Source of the DNA: Streptomyces sp. ADI96-02
GTDB lineage: Bacteria > Actinomycetota > Actinomycetes > Streptomycetales > Streptomycetaceae
Direction: 5' to 3'
NCBI RefSeq assembly: GCF_003846185.1
Contig: NZ_ML123034.1
Coordinates: forward strand, 601,190 to 665,189
Length of the DNA: 64,000 nucleotides
The notes below the pieces were generated by a model. It worked only from the letters and a program-made list of their open reading frames with translations, had not been told where the DNA came from and ran no database searches. Shown one piece after another: positions 52,653 through 62,858 of this stretch. Made by a program: the position numbers and the translations under genes. Position 1 is the stretch's first letter. Each line of letters starts with the position of its first letter.

Positions 52653-55600
52653 CTAGCGGAAAGCCGGCCGTTGACCGGGGTTCGTATCAAGAGTCGGGCG
52701 GTGGCCGGAGCCAGTTCCCGGGTTCTGCCGTGGCTTCGCGGACAGCCTTTTGGGGGCGGGCAGTGCGCCGGTGGCCACGCAGTGGTCCAGCTGCCGGAAG
52801 AAGGCGGCCCGGTCGACGGCCGGTTGCTCCGAGGTCAGCAGGCCGTGGGCCGAGGCCAGGCCCTCCCGGACGTTGTCCGCGCGTACGGTCGCGAGCCGCA
52901 GGTCCGCCTCCGACCGGTCGGGGGCCGGGGGCAGCGCGTCGAAGAAGGCGAGGACCGCGGCGGCGTCCGGCGTGTGCCGGGGTATCCGCTCCCGCCAGGT
53001 GTCCAGCGGAACGGCCTCGACCGGGTAGCCGTACTCGCGCAGCCAGCGGTGCAGGTCCTCCTGCCGTACGGGGGCCCCGGCGTGGTGGTGGACCACGGTG
53101 TCGCGGCGGCGTGTGCCGGGGCCGCGGGGTGCGCCGGGGCCGAGCGCCACGATCTCGGCGGCGGCGCGGTCGGCCGGTATCCAGGTCTCCTCCGTGAAGA
53201 GGTCGGGCACGATCCCCTGCGGCACGCCGGCCCGCAGGACGGTCCAGAGGAAGTCCTGGCTGTTCACCGCTCCGGTGGCGAGCGGGCCGACCACCCGGCC
53301 CAGCCGGTGCACCGTGACGGGCAGGCCGCGTTCGCGGGCTTGCTCCAGGAGGCGTTCGGAGGCCCACTTCGACTGCTGGTAGCCGTAGCGCAGACCCTCG
53401 TGGGCTTCGAGGAACGCCTCGGGGAACTCCGCCCGCAGAGCGCGCGGAGGGCCGACCGAGAGCGTGGACACGTAGTGCACCGGGATGCGGCGCGCGGCGG
53501 CCAGGCGCAGCAGGCAGCGGGTGGATTCGGTGTTGGCCGGGCGGAGGGCCGGGTAGTCGCGGACGACGCCGACCGCCGCCCCGTTGTGGACGATGGCGTC
53601 GACGGCGGTCCCGAGTCCGGCCAGCTCCTCCTGCCGCAGTCCGAGCCCCGGCCGGGCCAGGTCCGCCGCGAGCGCGGTGACCCGTCGGCACTCGGCCGGG
53701 GACAACGCCACGCCCGCGGTGGTCAGGGCGGTGTGGACGCGTGCCAGGGCGTCTTCGGCGCTCCTGCCCCTGACGGCGCAGACGATCTCCGCGTCCGTCG
53801 AGCGGAGGAGTTCGGCGAGGAGGCGCGGGCCCACGAATCCCGTCGCACCGGTCAGGAGAATACGCCGGGGAGGCCAGGGGGCGCTCTTGTCACCGGGACG
53901 GATCTCCGGTTCGAGGACCGTGTCGGCAGCCAGGGCGGGCGGCAGTACGGGGTGGACGGGGCTCGGCGCGGGGGTCCCGGCGCGGAGGAGGCCGGCGAGC
54001 CCGGCAGGGGTCGCGTACTGGAAGAGCCAGGCGACCTTCACCTCTCTGTTCAGCTCCGCGGCCAGGCGGTTGGCGGCCTGGATGGCGTGCAGGGAGTGGG
54101 CTCCCCGGGCGAACACGTCGTCGTGCGGGGTAAGTTCAGGTGCCGCGAGCACCTGGCGCCATACGCCGGTGACGGTGGCCTCCAGGGCGGGGTCGCCGGC
54201 GACGCCTCCGGGGCCGGGCGCGTGCGGGGGCAGGGCGGCGAGGAGGGCGGTCCGGTCCGTCTTGCCCGATCCGGTACGGGGCAGGCGCGGCAGGAACGTG
54301 ATGGAGGCGGGGACCATCGGCGCGGGCAGCCGGGCCCGGAGGTGGTCGCGGATCGCCGCCGCGCCGGGCCGCTGTCCGGCGGGTACGAGGTGGGCGGTGA
54401 GCCGGCGCGTACCGTCGGGCAGCACCTGGCCGACCACGGCGGCGTCCCTGATCCCGGGGTGGGCGAGCAGCGCGCTCTCCACTTCGGCCGGCTGGACGCG
54501 GTGACCGCTGATCTTGAACTCGTCGTCCACCCGGCCCCGGTAGCGCAGCAGCCCGTCCCCGCCCAGCTCCACGCGGTCGCCGGTGCGGTAGGCGGGTGGG
54601 GAGCCGGGCAGGCGGTGCAGCGGGGCGAAGCGCTCGGCGGTCTCCTCCGGCCGGTCGCGGTAGCCGTTGGCGAGGGCGGGGCCCAGCAGGTAGAGCTCCC
54701 CGTCCACGACGGCCGCCCGGCAGCCCGGCAGGGGGCGGCCCACCGGTGTGTCGTGCGGGGCCAGCGCCGCGTCGTGCAGGTCGGCGACGGTGGCGACGAC
54801 GGTCGCCTCGGTCGGGCCGTAGGTGTTCAGGAGCCGGACTCCGCCGCCGACCGCCTCGCGCCAGCGGGCGGCTCGTTCGGGCAGTGCGGCCTCGCCGCCG
54901 ATGACGACGGTGTGCACGGTGTCCGGCAGGGTGGCGGCTCCGGTGGACACGGCGAGCGCGAGCTCGTGCCAGTAGGCGGTCGGCAGGTCGAGCACGCTGA
55001 TGCGCAGGCGACCGCACTCCGCCAGGAAGTGCGGAATCGAGTCCGTCAGGTCCGGCGGCCTGATGACCAGGGTGGCGCCGGAGCACAGGGTCAGGAAGAT
55101 CTCCTCGATGCTGGTGTCGACGTGCAGGGGGGCGAACTGCAGGACGCGGTCGGCCCGGTCCGGTCCGTAGCGCGGTCCGGCGCTCGCGACGAAGTGGGCC
55201 AGCGCCGCGTGCCCCACCTCGACGCCCTTGGGCTGTCCGGTGGAACCGGAGGTGTGGATGACGTAGGCCGCGTCGTCGGCCGTGGGCGCGGCCGGTGCGG
55301 GGCCCGCCGGCGGAGTCTCCTGTGCGTCGCCGTCGAGCAGCAGGACGGCGTGGTCCGGGAAGTGCGGGGCGTACGCCGACGTGGTGACGACGAGGTCGGG
55401 TCGCGCGGAGGCCAGCAGGGCGGCGGTCCGGCCCGCCGGGGCCGTCGGGTCGAGCGGGCAGTGGACGGCTCCCGCGGCCAGGACGCCCAGCAGGACGGAC
55501 ACCGCGTCGATGCCGCGCGGAAGCGCCACCGCGACCAGGCCGCCGCGCCGCACTCCGCGGGCGGCGAGCAGCCGGGCGATGCGGCGGGCCTCGCCGAGAA

Positions 55601-57074
55601 GTGCGGCGTACCCGACGCGCCGGTCGCCCTCCTCCACGGCCACCGTGCCGCCGCGCCGCGCCGCGTGGTCGGCGATCAGGGCGAGTACGGGGCGCGGTGG
55701 CGAGGGGAGCGGGTCTCCGTCGAGCACGCGGACGGGGGTGGTGGAGCGCGCCGCGCGGGTGGCGGGAGGCGTGCCGATGGGGCGGTCGGGCTCGGCGGCG
55801 GTCTCCGTCAGCAGGCCGAAGAGGGCCCGTCGGTGGTCTGCGACCTCGGCGGCGGTGTAGAGCTCGGGGTTGCCGTCCACGGCGAAGCTCGGAGGGGAGC
55901 CTTCGGAGCGGTCGTACACGTTGAAGGCGAGGTCGTCGACGGGTCCGGCCGAGATGTTCCGCACCGAGCTGCGGTGTCCGGCGAACCGGAGGTCGTAGGC
56001 GAACGGCATGATGTTGACCCCGGGGCCGGAGAGCCGTCGTCCCGCGCCCACCAGCCGCAGGTCGCGCCGGATCTGCTCGTAGCGGTAGCGCTGGTGGGGC
56101 AGTGCGGAGCGCACCTCGCGGGAGACCGCGCCGACCAGGGTGCGCAGGCTGTCCCGCGGGCCGACGGCCAGCCGCAGCGGCAGGACGTTGCGGACCATGG
56201 CGGGTACGCGCAGGGACACGGAGCCGAACCGGCCCATCGCCGGGACGCTGAGCACGATCTCGGGTGCTCCGGTGGCGCGGTGGAGGTGGGCGGCGGTGGC
56301 CGCGAGCAGGACTTCGGACCAGGACACCGACAGGGCCCGCGCGGTGGCCCGGACCGCCGCGGCCGTGCCGGGGTCCAGGTCTTCGGCGTCCCGGTGGAAG
56401 GAGGCCGCGGGCAGGGCCGTGCGGGCCGCCGGTGTGGCCACCGCGGGCCGGTCGGCGTACCGGCGGCTCCAGTGTTCCCGGTCGCGGGAGAAGTGGTGCG
56501 ACGCCCGGTAGGCGGCTTCCTCCTCGCGTACCGACGCGAGGGTTCCGAAGCCGCTCGGGCCGATGGCCGTCCCCGCCGCGAGGGCGGTGTAGACGTCGGC
56601 CGCGCGCCGCGCGAACAGGGCGAGGCCGAAGCCGTCCAGCGCGATGTGGTGGACGCGGTGGTACCAGAGGAAGCGGTCGGCGGCGAGCCGGAACAGGGCG
56701 TGCCCGAACAGCGGGCCGCGGGTGAGGTCGACGGGGCGGGCGATGTCCGCGTGGATCCAGCGGAGGGCGGTCGCCCGCGGGTCGCCGTCCCCGGAGACGT
56801 CGGCGGTGTGGAGGCTCCATTCGGGTACGGGGACGTCCACCTGCCAGGGGCGTCCCTCGCCGTCGGACGCGTAGACGCAGTGCAGGGCCTCGGTCTCGTC
56901 GACCGTCCGGCGCAGCGCGGCCTCGAACAGCTCCTCGTGTACCGGGCCCTCGATGACCACGTACTCGGCCGTGTTGTAGGCGGGGCTGCCGGGGTCGAGC
57001 CGGTGGCCGGTCCAGATGCCCTCCTGCGCGCCGAGCAGCGGATGGTTCGGGCGGCGGCTGTCAGGCGTCGTCAT
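52653..57074 (-). CDS. scoA: Isonitrile lipopeptide NRPS (C-A-T-R), ScoA homologue
   Basis: A 1473-residue one-module synthetase. The condensation domain (about 10-440) has HHIALDG. The adenylation domain (470-950) has HTSGSTGQPKG near 610. The carrier domain has a GAHSL phosphopantetheine site near 995 (GGHSL is usual). The thioester reductase (1070-1450) has TGATGFVG near 1076 and YQQSK. Known ScoA acylates an amino acid (lysine in the studied case) with isonitrile fatty acyl groups and releases it reductively. The last ~25 residues are unconserved and overlap a promoter-like element. The start overlaps the ACP gene by 14 bases. Amino acid specificity was not worked out. Confidence 0.92.
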   Translation of the reverse strand: MTTPDSRRPNHPLLGAQEGIWTGHRLDPGSPAYNTAEYVVIEGPVHEELFEAALRRTVDETEALHCVYASDGEGRPWQVDVPVPEWSLHTADVSGDGDPRATALRWIHADIARPVDLTRGPLFGHALFRLAADRFLWYHRVHHIALDGFGLALFARRAADVYTALAAGTAIGPSGFGTLASVREEEAAYRASHHFSRDREHWSRRYADRPAVATPAARTALPAASFHRDAEDLDPGTAAAVRATARALSVSWSEVLLAATAAHLHRATGAPEIVLSVPAMGRFGSVSLRVPAMVRNVLPLRLAVGPRDSLRTLVGAVSREVRSALPHQRYRYEQIRRDLRLVGAGRRLSGPGVNIMPFAYDLRFAGHRSSVRNISAGPVDDLAFNVYDRSEGSPPSFAVDGNPELYTAAEVADHRRALFGLLTETAAEPDRPIGTPPATRAARSTTPVRVLDGDPLPSPPRPVLALIADHAARRGGTVAVEEGDRRVGYAALLGEARRIARLLAARGVRRGGLVAVALPRGIDAVSVLLGVLAAGAVHCPLDPTAPAGRTAALLASARPDLVVTTSAYAPHFPDHAVLLLDGDAQETPPAGPAPAAPTADDAAYVIHTSGSTGQPKGVEVGHAALAHFVASAGPRYGPDRADRVLQFAPLHVDTSIEEIFLTLCSGATLVIRPPDLTDSIPHFLAECGRLRISVLDLPTAYWHELALAVSTGAATLPDTVHTVVIGGEAALPERAARWREAVGGGVRLLNTYGPTEATVVATVADLHDAALAPHDTPVGRPLPGCRAAVVDGELYLLGPALANGYRDRPEETAERFAPLHRLPGSPPAYRTGDRVELGGDGLLRYRGRVDDEFKISGHRVQPAEVESALLAHPGIRDAAVVGQVLPDGTRRLTAHLVPAGQRPGAAAIRDHLRARLPAPMVPASITFLPRLPRTGSGKTDRTALLAALPPHAPGPGGVAGDPALEATVTGVWRQVLAAPELTPHDDVFARGAHSLHAIQAANRLAAELNREVKVAWLFQYATPAGLAGLLRAGTPAPSPVHPVLPPALAADTVLEPEIRPGDKSAPWPPRRILLTGATGFVGPRLLAELLRSTDAEIVCAVRGRSAEDALARVHTALTTAGVALSPAECRRVTALAADLARPGLGLRQEELAGLGTAVDAIVHNGAAVGVVRDYPALRPANTESTRCLLRLAAARRIPVHYVSTLSVGPPRALRAEFPEAFLEAHEGLRYGYQQSKWASERLLEQARERGLPVTVHRLGRVVGPLATGAVNSQDFLWTVLRAGVPQGIVPDLFTEETWIPADRAAAEIVALGPGAPRGPGTRRRDTVVHHHAGAPVRQEDLHRWLREYGYPVEAVPLDTWRERIPRHTPDAAAVLAFFDALPPAPDRSEADLRLATVRADNVREGLASAHGLLTSEQPAVDRAAFFRQLDHCVATGALPAPKRLSAKPRQNPGTGSGHRPTLDTNPGQRPAFR
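52681..52719 (-). promoter_or_regulatory. Bipartite promoter-like element, copy B (uptake genes)
   Basis: On the minus strand: GGGAACT, 16 unrelated bases, then CGACTCTTGATACGAA. The same two blocks with the same spacing occur at 62859-62897. The arrangement resembles an ECF-sigma promoter (GGAAC -35, CGNC -10). It lies within the last codons of the NRPS gene and ends 37 bases before the binding-protein ATG, so the uptake genes could be transcribed separately. Confidence 0.7.
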
Positions 57075-57321
57075 GACGTCTCCTTTCTTCCTGTCGTTCG
57101 TCCAGAAGCCGCCACCAGTGCCGGAAGGAGGGCTGTTCGGCCAGGTCGATGAAGGTGACGTCGAGGCCGTGCGCCCGCCAGCGTTCGACGAGCGTGATGA
57201 CACGCAGGGAGTCGAGCCCGGCGGCGGCGGGGTGCTCGTCGAGGTCGACCTCGTCGGGCTGCTGGTAGAGGAGTTCCGCGAGGTCCGCGCGGAACCGGTC
57301 GGAGGTGAGGGCAGCGGGCAT
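57061..57321 (-). CDS. scoB: Acyl carrier protein, ScoB homologue
   Basis: An 86-residue carrier protein with the modified Ser in AAAGLDSLRVITL near residue 37. It lies between the acyl ligase and the NRPS, overlapping the NRPS start by 14 bases. In isonitrile lipopeptide pathways this protein carries the unsaturated acyl chain to which glycine is added. The C-terminal half (WWRLLDERQEERRRHDDA) is charged, as in relatives. Confidence 0.88.
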   Translation of the reverse strand: MPAALTSDRFRADLAELLYQQPDEVDLDEHPAAAGLDSLRVITLVERWRAHGLDVTFIDLAEQPSFRHWWRLLDERQEERRRHDDA

Positions 57322-57356
57322 GGGGGCCTCTCTCGTCACGCTGCGTACGGTGGTGG

Positions 57357-58994
57357 TCAGTTGACGTTGCGGCCGGGTCCGGTCCAGAACCGGTCGCGCA
57401 GCTCGCGGCGCAGGATCTTCCCGCTGGGGTTGCGGGGGGCGCGGTCGATGAACTCGTAGCGGGCGGGCAGCTTGAACGCGGCCAGCCGGGGGGTGAGGAA
57501 GGTGTGCAGGTCGCGGGGGCGGAGGGCCGGAGCGTCGGTGCCGGCGGGGACGACGAAGGCGTGGACGTACTCGCCCCAGCGGTCGTCCGGCGCGCCGACG
57601 ACCACCGCTTCGGCCACGCCGGGGTGCGCCTCCAGCACGTTCTCGATCTCCGCCGGGTAGACGTTCTCGCCGGCCACGAGGATCGCGTCCTTGATGCGGT
57701 CCCGGATGAAGACGTAACCGTTCTCGTCGACGAAGCCGGCGTCCCCGGTGCGGATCCAGCCGTCGACCAGGGTCTCGGCGGTCCGGTCGGCAAGCCCCCA
57801 GTACTCCACCATGCGGGCGGGTGTGGACAGGCAGACCTCGCCGACGGCTCCGGGCGGCAGCGGGGCGCCCTCGTCGTCGATCACCCGTACCCGTACGCCG
57901 GGGTAGGGGCGGCCCGCCGCCTGCATGAGCGGGGATCCCGGATCGTGGGCGGCCGGTGGCAGGCACACCGCGGTGTTCCCCGTCTCGGTCAGTCCGTAGA
58001 TCTGGGCGAACTCGCAGCCGAACACGGCCAGGCTCTGTTCCAGCAGCGTCTCGGAGATCGGCGAGCCGCCGTACACGACTTTCCGCAGCGTCGCGAAGTC
58101 GGCTTCGGTGACGCCCGGTTGGGTCAGCATCAGGCGCAGCATGGCGGGCACCACACAGGCGGTGGTGATGCCGAGCCGGTGGATCAGACTGACGGCCCGC
58201 GCCCCGTCGAAGGCGCGCATCGCCACGACCGTGGTGCCGGCGTTGAAGTTCTGCGCGGCCCACCACAGGCCGCCGATGTGGAATCCGGGGATGCCGACGA
58301 GCGCGATGTCGCCGGCCCGCCAGTCGATCCAGTCGACGCCCGCCTCGGCCATGGCGTCCGCGACGGCGAAGAAGCTCCGGTGCGCCAGGACGACGCCCTT
58401 GGGCAGTCCGGTGGTTCCGCTGGTGTAGAGCTGGGCCACGGGTGTGTCCCGGGTCGCGGCGTACGGCTCGCCGTCTCCGGGGTGCGCGGCCTTCCAGTCG
58501 TCGTAGCCGCCGGCCGCGTCGAGTGCGATCACCTGGCGGGGCGGCGCGGTCGGCATGTTCTCGACGACGGGCCGGAACTCCTCCTCGACGAAGAGGAGCC
58601 GGGTGCCGGAGTCCTGGAGTACGTGGCCGACCTCCGGTGAGGTGAGCCGCCAGTTCACCGGTACCAGGACGGTGCCGGTCTTGGCGCAGGCGAAGAGGAT
58701 CTCGTAGTACCGCTCCGACTCCTTGCCCAGGTAGGCGACCCGGTCGCCGGCGGCGAGCCCGGCGGCGCGCAGGGCCTGCATGGCACGGTCGCTCTCCCGG
58801 TGCAGTGCGGCGTACGTGAGGGTGGTCTCCTCGCAGATGACCGCGGGTGTGTCCGGCCGGCGTCCGGCGTGGAACCTGGCGGTGTCGTTGAGCGTCGCGA
58901 GCGGGGGGTGCGGCCGGGTGCGGGGTCGAGGGGATTCATGGGAGGGCCGCGGGGAATCGTGGGAGTCCGGTGGTGGGGAATCGTGCGAGGCCAT
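57357..58994 (-). CDS. scoC: Fatty acyl-ACP ligase (AMP-dependent), ScoC homologue
   Basis: A 545-residue AMP-dependent ligase of the FadD10 group. Core motifs: LYTSGTTGLPKG near residue 210, IYGLTETGN near 330 and GWIRTGDAGF near 415, with the catalytic Lys in PSGKILRREL near 530. The first ~30 residues are a His/Pro/Ser-rich low-complexity leader, so the true start may be further in. Expected reaction: activate a medium-chain unsaturated acid and load it on the neighbouring carrier protein. Gene order matches the conserved actinobacterial operon. Confidence 0.9.
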   Translation of the reverse strand: MASHDSPPPDSHDSPRPSHESPRPRTRPHPPLATLNDTARFHAGRRPDTPAVICEETTLTYAALHRESDRAMQALRAAGLAAGDRVAYLGKESERYYEILFACAKTGTVLVPVNWRLTSPEVGHVLQDSGTRLLFVEEEFRPVVENMPTAPPRQVIALDAAGGYDDWKAAHPGDGEPYAATRDTPVAQLYTSGTTGLPKGVVLAHRSFFAVADAMAEAGVDWIDWRAGDIALVGIPGFHIGGLWWAAQNFNAGTTVVAMRAFDGARAVSLIHRLGITTACVVPAMLRLMLTQPGVTEADFATLRKVVYGGSPISETLLEQSLAVFGCEFAQIYGLTETGNTAVCLPPAAHDPGSPLMQAAGRPYPGVRVRVIDDEGAPLPPGAVGEVCLSTPARMVEYWGLADRTAETLVDGWIRTGDAGFVDENGYVFIRDRIKDAILVAGENVYPAEIENVLEAHPGVAEAVVVGAPDDRWGEYVHAFVVPAGTDAPALRPRDLHTFLTPRLAAFKLPARYEFIDRAPRNPSGKILRRELRDRFWTGPGRNVN

Positions 58995-59040
58995 GGGAGG
59001 TGTCCGTCCTGGTCGGTCCGTTGTGGGGCGGGCTTCGCGG

Positions 59041-59589
59041 TCAGGCGGTGTTGACGAAGGCGAGGGTGGCGTCGCCGTCGCAGCGACCGCCTTCGGCGTC
59101 CCAGTAGCGGTACGCGGTCGCGGCCATGAGGAGCGGACTGCCGCCGGGCGAACGCAGATCGACGGACCGGAACTCCAACTCCCCGGAGAAACTTCGAGGG
59201 TTCACCGGGCGCCGGAATCGGGCGGCGAAGCGGGCGATGAGGATGTCCGGCAGTTGGTGGCGCCAGAAGTCGTCCAGGGTCCAGGACTCGAACCCCGTCA
59301 GGAGCCGTTCCTTCACCGACTTGGCGACGAGGTAGTACATCATCTGGTTGTAGGCGAGGTTCACCTCCACCGAGTTCAGGTGGCCGGTGTCGTCGATGTA
59401 GCAGGACTCGGGTATCGCGAACGTCCCCCGCACCCGGGACAGTCCGCCGTCGAGCCCGTGCGCCTCCGCGGCCAGCAGATAGCGGCAGTGCGCCTTGTAC
59501 GGGGCGAGCACCCGCGCCAGCAGCTCCTGATCCGTGGCGAAGAGGCGCGCGGGACGGGGGGTGCCGGAGCTGTCGTCAGGAGCCGTCAT
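59041..59589 (-). CDS. scoD: FcoT-type hot-dog protein, ScoD homologue
   Basis: A 182-residue protein of the FcoT/ScoD family (hot-dog fold). Seen: the conserved [22 protein letters not shown] region and FSGELEF. Family knowledge: these proteins handle the acyl-ACP intermediate, promoting addition of glycine to the unsaturated acyl chain and release of the adduct. The start overlaps the oxidase stop by four bases (ATGA), coupling the two steps that build the isonitrile. Confidence 0.87.
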   Translation of the reverse strand: MTAPDDSSGTPRPARLFATDQELLARVLAPYKAHCRYLLAAEAHGLDGGLSRVRGTFAIPESCYIDDTGHLNSVEVNLAYNQMMYYLVAKSVKERLLTGFESWTLDDFWRHQLPDILIARFAARFRRPVNPRSFSGELEFRSVDLRSPGGSPLLMAATAYRYWDAEGGRCDGDATLAFVNTA

Positions 59590-60476
59590 GCCGCTTCCAG
59601 CCCTTCGTGCAGCTTGCGCTCGTCGTGCACCGTGACGCGGAACGAGACAGTGGGCTCGGGCGCGGTGGTGTGCCGGGCGCAGTGGATAAGGCTGCGGTTG
59701 TCCCAGACGAGCAGATCGCCCTTCTCGAACGTCTGGAGGTGGATGTTCTCGTGCTCGAAGGTCCGGTCGAGCTGCCCGGTCGCCTCGAAGACCCGCTGGA
59801 GGAGGGACGCGTCGAGCGGTTCGCCGTGTTCGTCCTCGATGCCGACGGTGAAGCCCTCGCTGAGGTAGAGCACCCTCTCGCCGGTCATCGGGTGGGTGAA
59901 GACGGTCGGCTGGACGACGGGCGGGGTCTTGCGCTCCACCTCCTCGACGATCTCCGACAGCGGCCGGTAGACGTCGTGGGGGCGGACCTTGAAGTACTTG
60001 CGCACCGAGTGCCGGCACCGGGTTCCGGCGATCTCGTGCTTCAGCTCGTCGGGCAGTTTCTCGTAGGCCGCTCCCATGTCGATGAAGTAGGTGCCGCGGT
60101 TCTTCGCGGGGACCACCTGCGGGTGGATCAGCGTGATCCCGAACGGGTCGGGCATGAACTGGTAGTCGGCGTGCCAGAACTTGCCCGTTCTGGGTACGCC
60201 GATCTGCTTCCCGTCCTCCGGGACGTTCGACGAGACGAACACCTCGGTCACTTCGGGGTGGTGGTACATCGGCTCGTAGTACGTCTCCGGGCGGCCGATC
60301 CTGCGGCCCAGTTCCAGGAACGCCCGCGGTGACAGCTCCTGGCCCTTCAGGACGACGATCTTCCGCCGGTAGACGGTCTCCTTGAGGGCCGCGACGTCGT
60401 CGTCCGAAGCCGCGGTGTGGTCGAAGCCCTCGACGGACGCTCCGAGGGGGTGGCCGGCGTGGTCGGTGATGCGCAT
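59586..60476 (-). CDS. scoE: Non-heme iron(II)/2-oxoglutarate isonitrile-forming oxidase, ScoE homologue
   Basis: A 296-residue TauD-family dioxygenase. The iron triad is visible: HAD in [14 protein letters not shown] near residues 129-131 and the distal His in [10 protein letters not shown] near 262-267, with FRVTVHDER holding the 2-oxoglutarate Arg. Known role of ScoE: oxidative decarboxylation of the glycine adduct to an isonitrile. AAGGAGC precedes the ATG at 60476; the frame stays open upstream without similarity. It follows the MFS gene by 130 bases. Confidence 0.9.
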   Translation of the reverse strand: MRITDHAGHPLGASVEGFDHTAASDDDVAALKETVYRRKIVVLKGQELSPRAFLELGRRIGRPETYYEPMYHHPEVTEVFVSSNVPEDGKQIGVPRTGKFWHADYQFMPDPFGITLIHPQVVPAKNRGTYFIDMGAAYEKLPDELKHEIAGTRCRHSVRKYFKVRPHDVYRPLSEIVEEVERKTPPVVQPTVFTHPMTGERVLYLSEGFTVGIEDEHGEPLDASLLQRVFEATGQLDRTFEHENIHLQTFEKGDLLVWDNRSLIHCARHTTAPEPTVSFRVTVHDERKLHEGLEAA

Positions 60477-60606
60477 GGTGCTGCTCCTTCTGTTCCGGTG
60501 GCGAGGTAGGTGGGGCGGGTGGGGAGAGATGGTCACGGGGCGGCCCGGGGTGTTCACGAGGTGGCCCCGGGTTGTTCGCGAGAAGGCTCCGGGGCGGACG
60601 GAGCCT

Positions 60607-62010
60607 CTACGCGGTGGCTCCGCGGCGGATCGCCAGGGCAGCGAGCGAACCGAGCGTCAGCGCCGCCGAGATGAGCAGCAGCGCCGTCCGGACGCCGTCG
60701 ACGAGAGTCGGGACGGACGACTCCTGCCCGATGCCGGAAGCCGCCGCGACGAGCAGGGCGAGGCCGACGGCGCCTCCCACCTGGAGGGCCGTGGACGCGA
60801 TCCCGGAGGCGATGCCCTGGTCGCCCGGCGGGACCCCGGAGGCGGCGGCGATCCAGACGGCCGTCCAGACGGCGCCCTGCCCGACGCCCATCAGCACGAT
60901 GCCCGGCAGCAGCGCCGGATACGAGCCGTTCGCGGCCACACCCGGCACCAGGGAGAGTGCTCCGGCCGCCCCGAGCGCGAGCCCTCCGGCCAGCAGCCGC
61001 CGCATGCCGAGCAGCGCCACGGCACGGGCCCCCACCTGAGTGCCGGCCGCGACGACGACCGCCGGCACGAGGAAGCACAGCCCGGTGACGAACGCGTCGT
61101 AGCCGCGGACCGACTGGAAGTAGAGGGTCAGGAAGTACGGGAGAGAGCTGAACGTGGCGCTGAACAGAGCCGCCACCGCGACCGCCGCGACCAGTCCGCG
61201 GTGGCGGAGGAGCCGGACGGGCATCAGCGGATCGCGCGCACGCGCCTCGATGACGCAGAAGGCGGCGAGGCAGAGCACACCCGCCGTGCCGGCCGCCAGG
61301 GCCGCGGGCCGGGTCCAGCCCGCCGCGGGGGCGTACACCAGCAGCAGGACGAGCAGCGTGAGTCCGGCGGTGGCCGTGAGCGCTCCCGCGACGTCGAAGC
61401 GCCGCGTACGGTCCCGGGGCGGGTCCGCGGCGAACAGCACCCGGCCGAGGACGGCGAGCGCCAGGGCTATCGGCACGTTGACCAGGAACACCGACGGCCA
61501 GCCGTACCCGTGGACCAGCACACCGCCGAGGAGCGAGCCGAAGCAGAGTCCGCCCGCGCCGGCCGCGCCCCAGAGCGCGAGCGCCCGGTTGCGCACCGGC
61601 CCTTCGGCGTACGTGGTGTTGATGAGCGACAGCGTGGCCGGGAACAGCAGGGAGCCGCCGACTCCCTGGGCGGCGCGTACCGCGAGCAGGACCCAGGGAG
61701 ACTGCGCGAGGCCGCCGACCAGCGAGGCGAGCGCGTAGACCGCCGTGGCGAGGACGAACATCCTCCGGCGTCCCAGAAGGTCCGCCGCGCGCCCGCCGAG
61801 GAGGAGGAAACCGCCGGTGGTGACGACGTAGGCGCTCACCACCCACTGGAGGTCGTGGTCCGAGAAGCCGAGGCCCGCGCCGATGTCGGGCAGGGCCACG
61901 TAGACGATGCTGTAGTCGAGCGAGATGACGAGCTGCGCCGACGCCAGAACGAGCACCGGGAATCCGAGGCGTCGCTCCGCCGCAGGGTCCTCGGCGGCGG
62001 TCGCGGTCAT
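60607..62010 (-). CDS. MFS drug-efflux-type transporter (DHA2, 14-segment)
   Basis: A 467-residue membrane protein with about 14 hydrophobic segments. The family motifs [14 protein letters not shown], the loop [12 protein letters not shown] and [18 protein letters not shown] mark it as a DHA2 exporter. The start overlaps the stop of the Asp/Asn hydroxylase-type gene (ATGA). Its place at the head of the isonitrile lipopeptide operon suggests it exports the product. Broad drug efflux is the alternative. Confidence 0.92.
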   Translation of the reverse strand: MTATAAEDPAAERRLGFPVLVLASAQLVISLDYSIVYVALPDIGAGLGFSDHDLQWVVSAYVVTTGGFLLLGGRAADLLGRRRMFVLATAVYALASLVGGLAQSPWVLLAVRAAQGVGGSLLFPATLSLINTTYAEGPVRNRALALWGAAGAGGLCFGSLLGGVLVHGYGWPSVFLVNVPIALALAVLGRVLFAADPPRDRTRRFDVAGALTATAGLTLLVLLLVYAPAAGWTRPAALAAGTAGVLCLAAFCVIEARARDPLMPVRLLRHRGLVAAVAVAALFSATFSSLPYFLTLYFQSVRGYDAFVTGLCFLVPAVVVAAGTQVGARAVALLGMRRLLAGGLALGAAGALSLVPGVAANGSYPALLPGIVLMGVGQGAVWTAVWIAAASGVPPGDQGIASGIASTALQVGGAVGLALLVAAASGIGQESSVPTLVDGVRTALLLISAALTLGSLAALAIRRGATA

Positions 62011-62762
62011 CGTCCCTCCCCCATCAGCTGTCGTACCCGCGTCACCAGGACGGTCAGCGCCTGCCGCTCGGGGATGGTCGTCTCCGGATGCCAGAGGTCG
62101 ACGAGAAGGCAGGTTCGCGGCCGGGTGCCGCGGTTCTGCGCGCTGTGCTCGAAGGAGTAGTCGAAGAGCAGGCAGCGGCCCTCCTCCCAGGTGCGCGTCT
62201 CCCCCGCCACGGTGAGGTCGCAGTCGTCAGGGATGTCGACGGCGAAGTGGAGGTTGATGCTGAAGTTCCAGAGGTCGCAGTGGGGAGCGATGCGGGAACC
62301 CGGGAGCAGGGTCGAGAAGTGGCTTTCCAGCAGGGGGCAGATCAGTTCGTTCCCGACGGCGACGTCCTCGATGATGCCGTAGGCGGTGGGGGCGGCCGAG
62401 GCGGAGTCCTCGATGAGCGCTCCGTCCCGGTAGAGGTGGAGCGACTGCCAGTCGTCCTGGCGGGTCAGATAGTGCTCGTAGTCGGAGAAGGCCGTGCGGT
62501 TCGTCCGCCAGGCGCTCTCGTGCTCCGATGCGATCGAGGCGTGGGCGCCCTCCAGCGCGTCGGCCAGCGAGGCGATGCCCGGATCGCTCCGGGGGTCGTG
62601 CCAGGGCTTCTGCGAAATACCCGGCAGGATCCACTTCGCGCCGGCCTGGAGCGGATGCCGGGGCATTCCGCCCGGCGCGATCATCTCCTCCACCCGCGCG
62701 AGCGAGTCCGGCCCGAACTCGTCCCGTATCGCTGCGAACCGTTCGTCCGTCGACGGCGTCAC
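62007..62762 (-). CDS. Aspartyl/asparaginyl beta-hydroxylase-family protein
   Basis: A 251-residue iron/2-oxoglutarate-type protein. Seen: HCDLWNFSINLHFAV with the first His, WEEGRCLLFDYSFEHSAQN with the second His, and RTCLLVDLWHPE with the Arg, all in the family's order. The start is GTG at 62762 with AGAGGA five bases upstream. It heads the isonitrile lipopeptide operon, coupled to the exporter, under a bipartite promoter-like element. It is not one of the five core genes, so it probably adds a hydroxyl to the amino acid or acyl part (inference). Confidence 0.85.
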   Translation of the reverse strand: MTPSTDERFAAIRDEFGPDSLARVEEMIAPGGMPRHPLQAGAKWILPGISQKPWHDPRSDPGIASLADALEGAHASIASEHESAWRTNRTAFSDYEHYLTRQDDWQSLHLYRDGALIEDSASAAPTAYGIIEDVAVGNELICPLLESHFSTLLPGSRIAPHCDLWNFSINLHFAVDIPDDCDLTVAGETRTWEEGRCLLFDYSFEHSAQNRGTRPRTCLLVDLWHPETTIPERQALTVLVTRVRQLMGEGR

Positions 62763-62858
62763 GGTTTCCTCTCCCACTCTGCTGACATGGAGGGCGCCGG
62801 GTGCGTGTCCGCTCGGCGTTCCCCGCGGTGGCGGCGCTCCCACGGGTGTGAGCGCCGC

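Noticed and set aside
52647..57152. Plus-strand frame of 1501 codons opposite the NRPS
   Set aside because: Shadow of the C-A-T-R synthetase, whose motifs are all on the minus strand.
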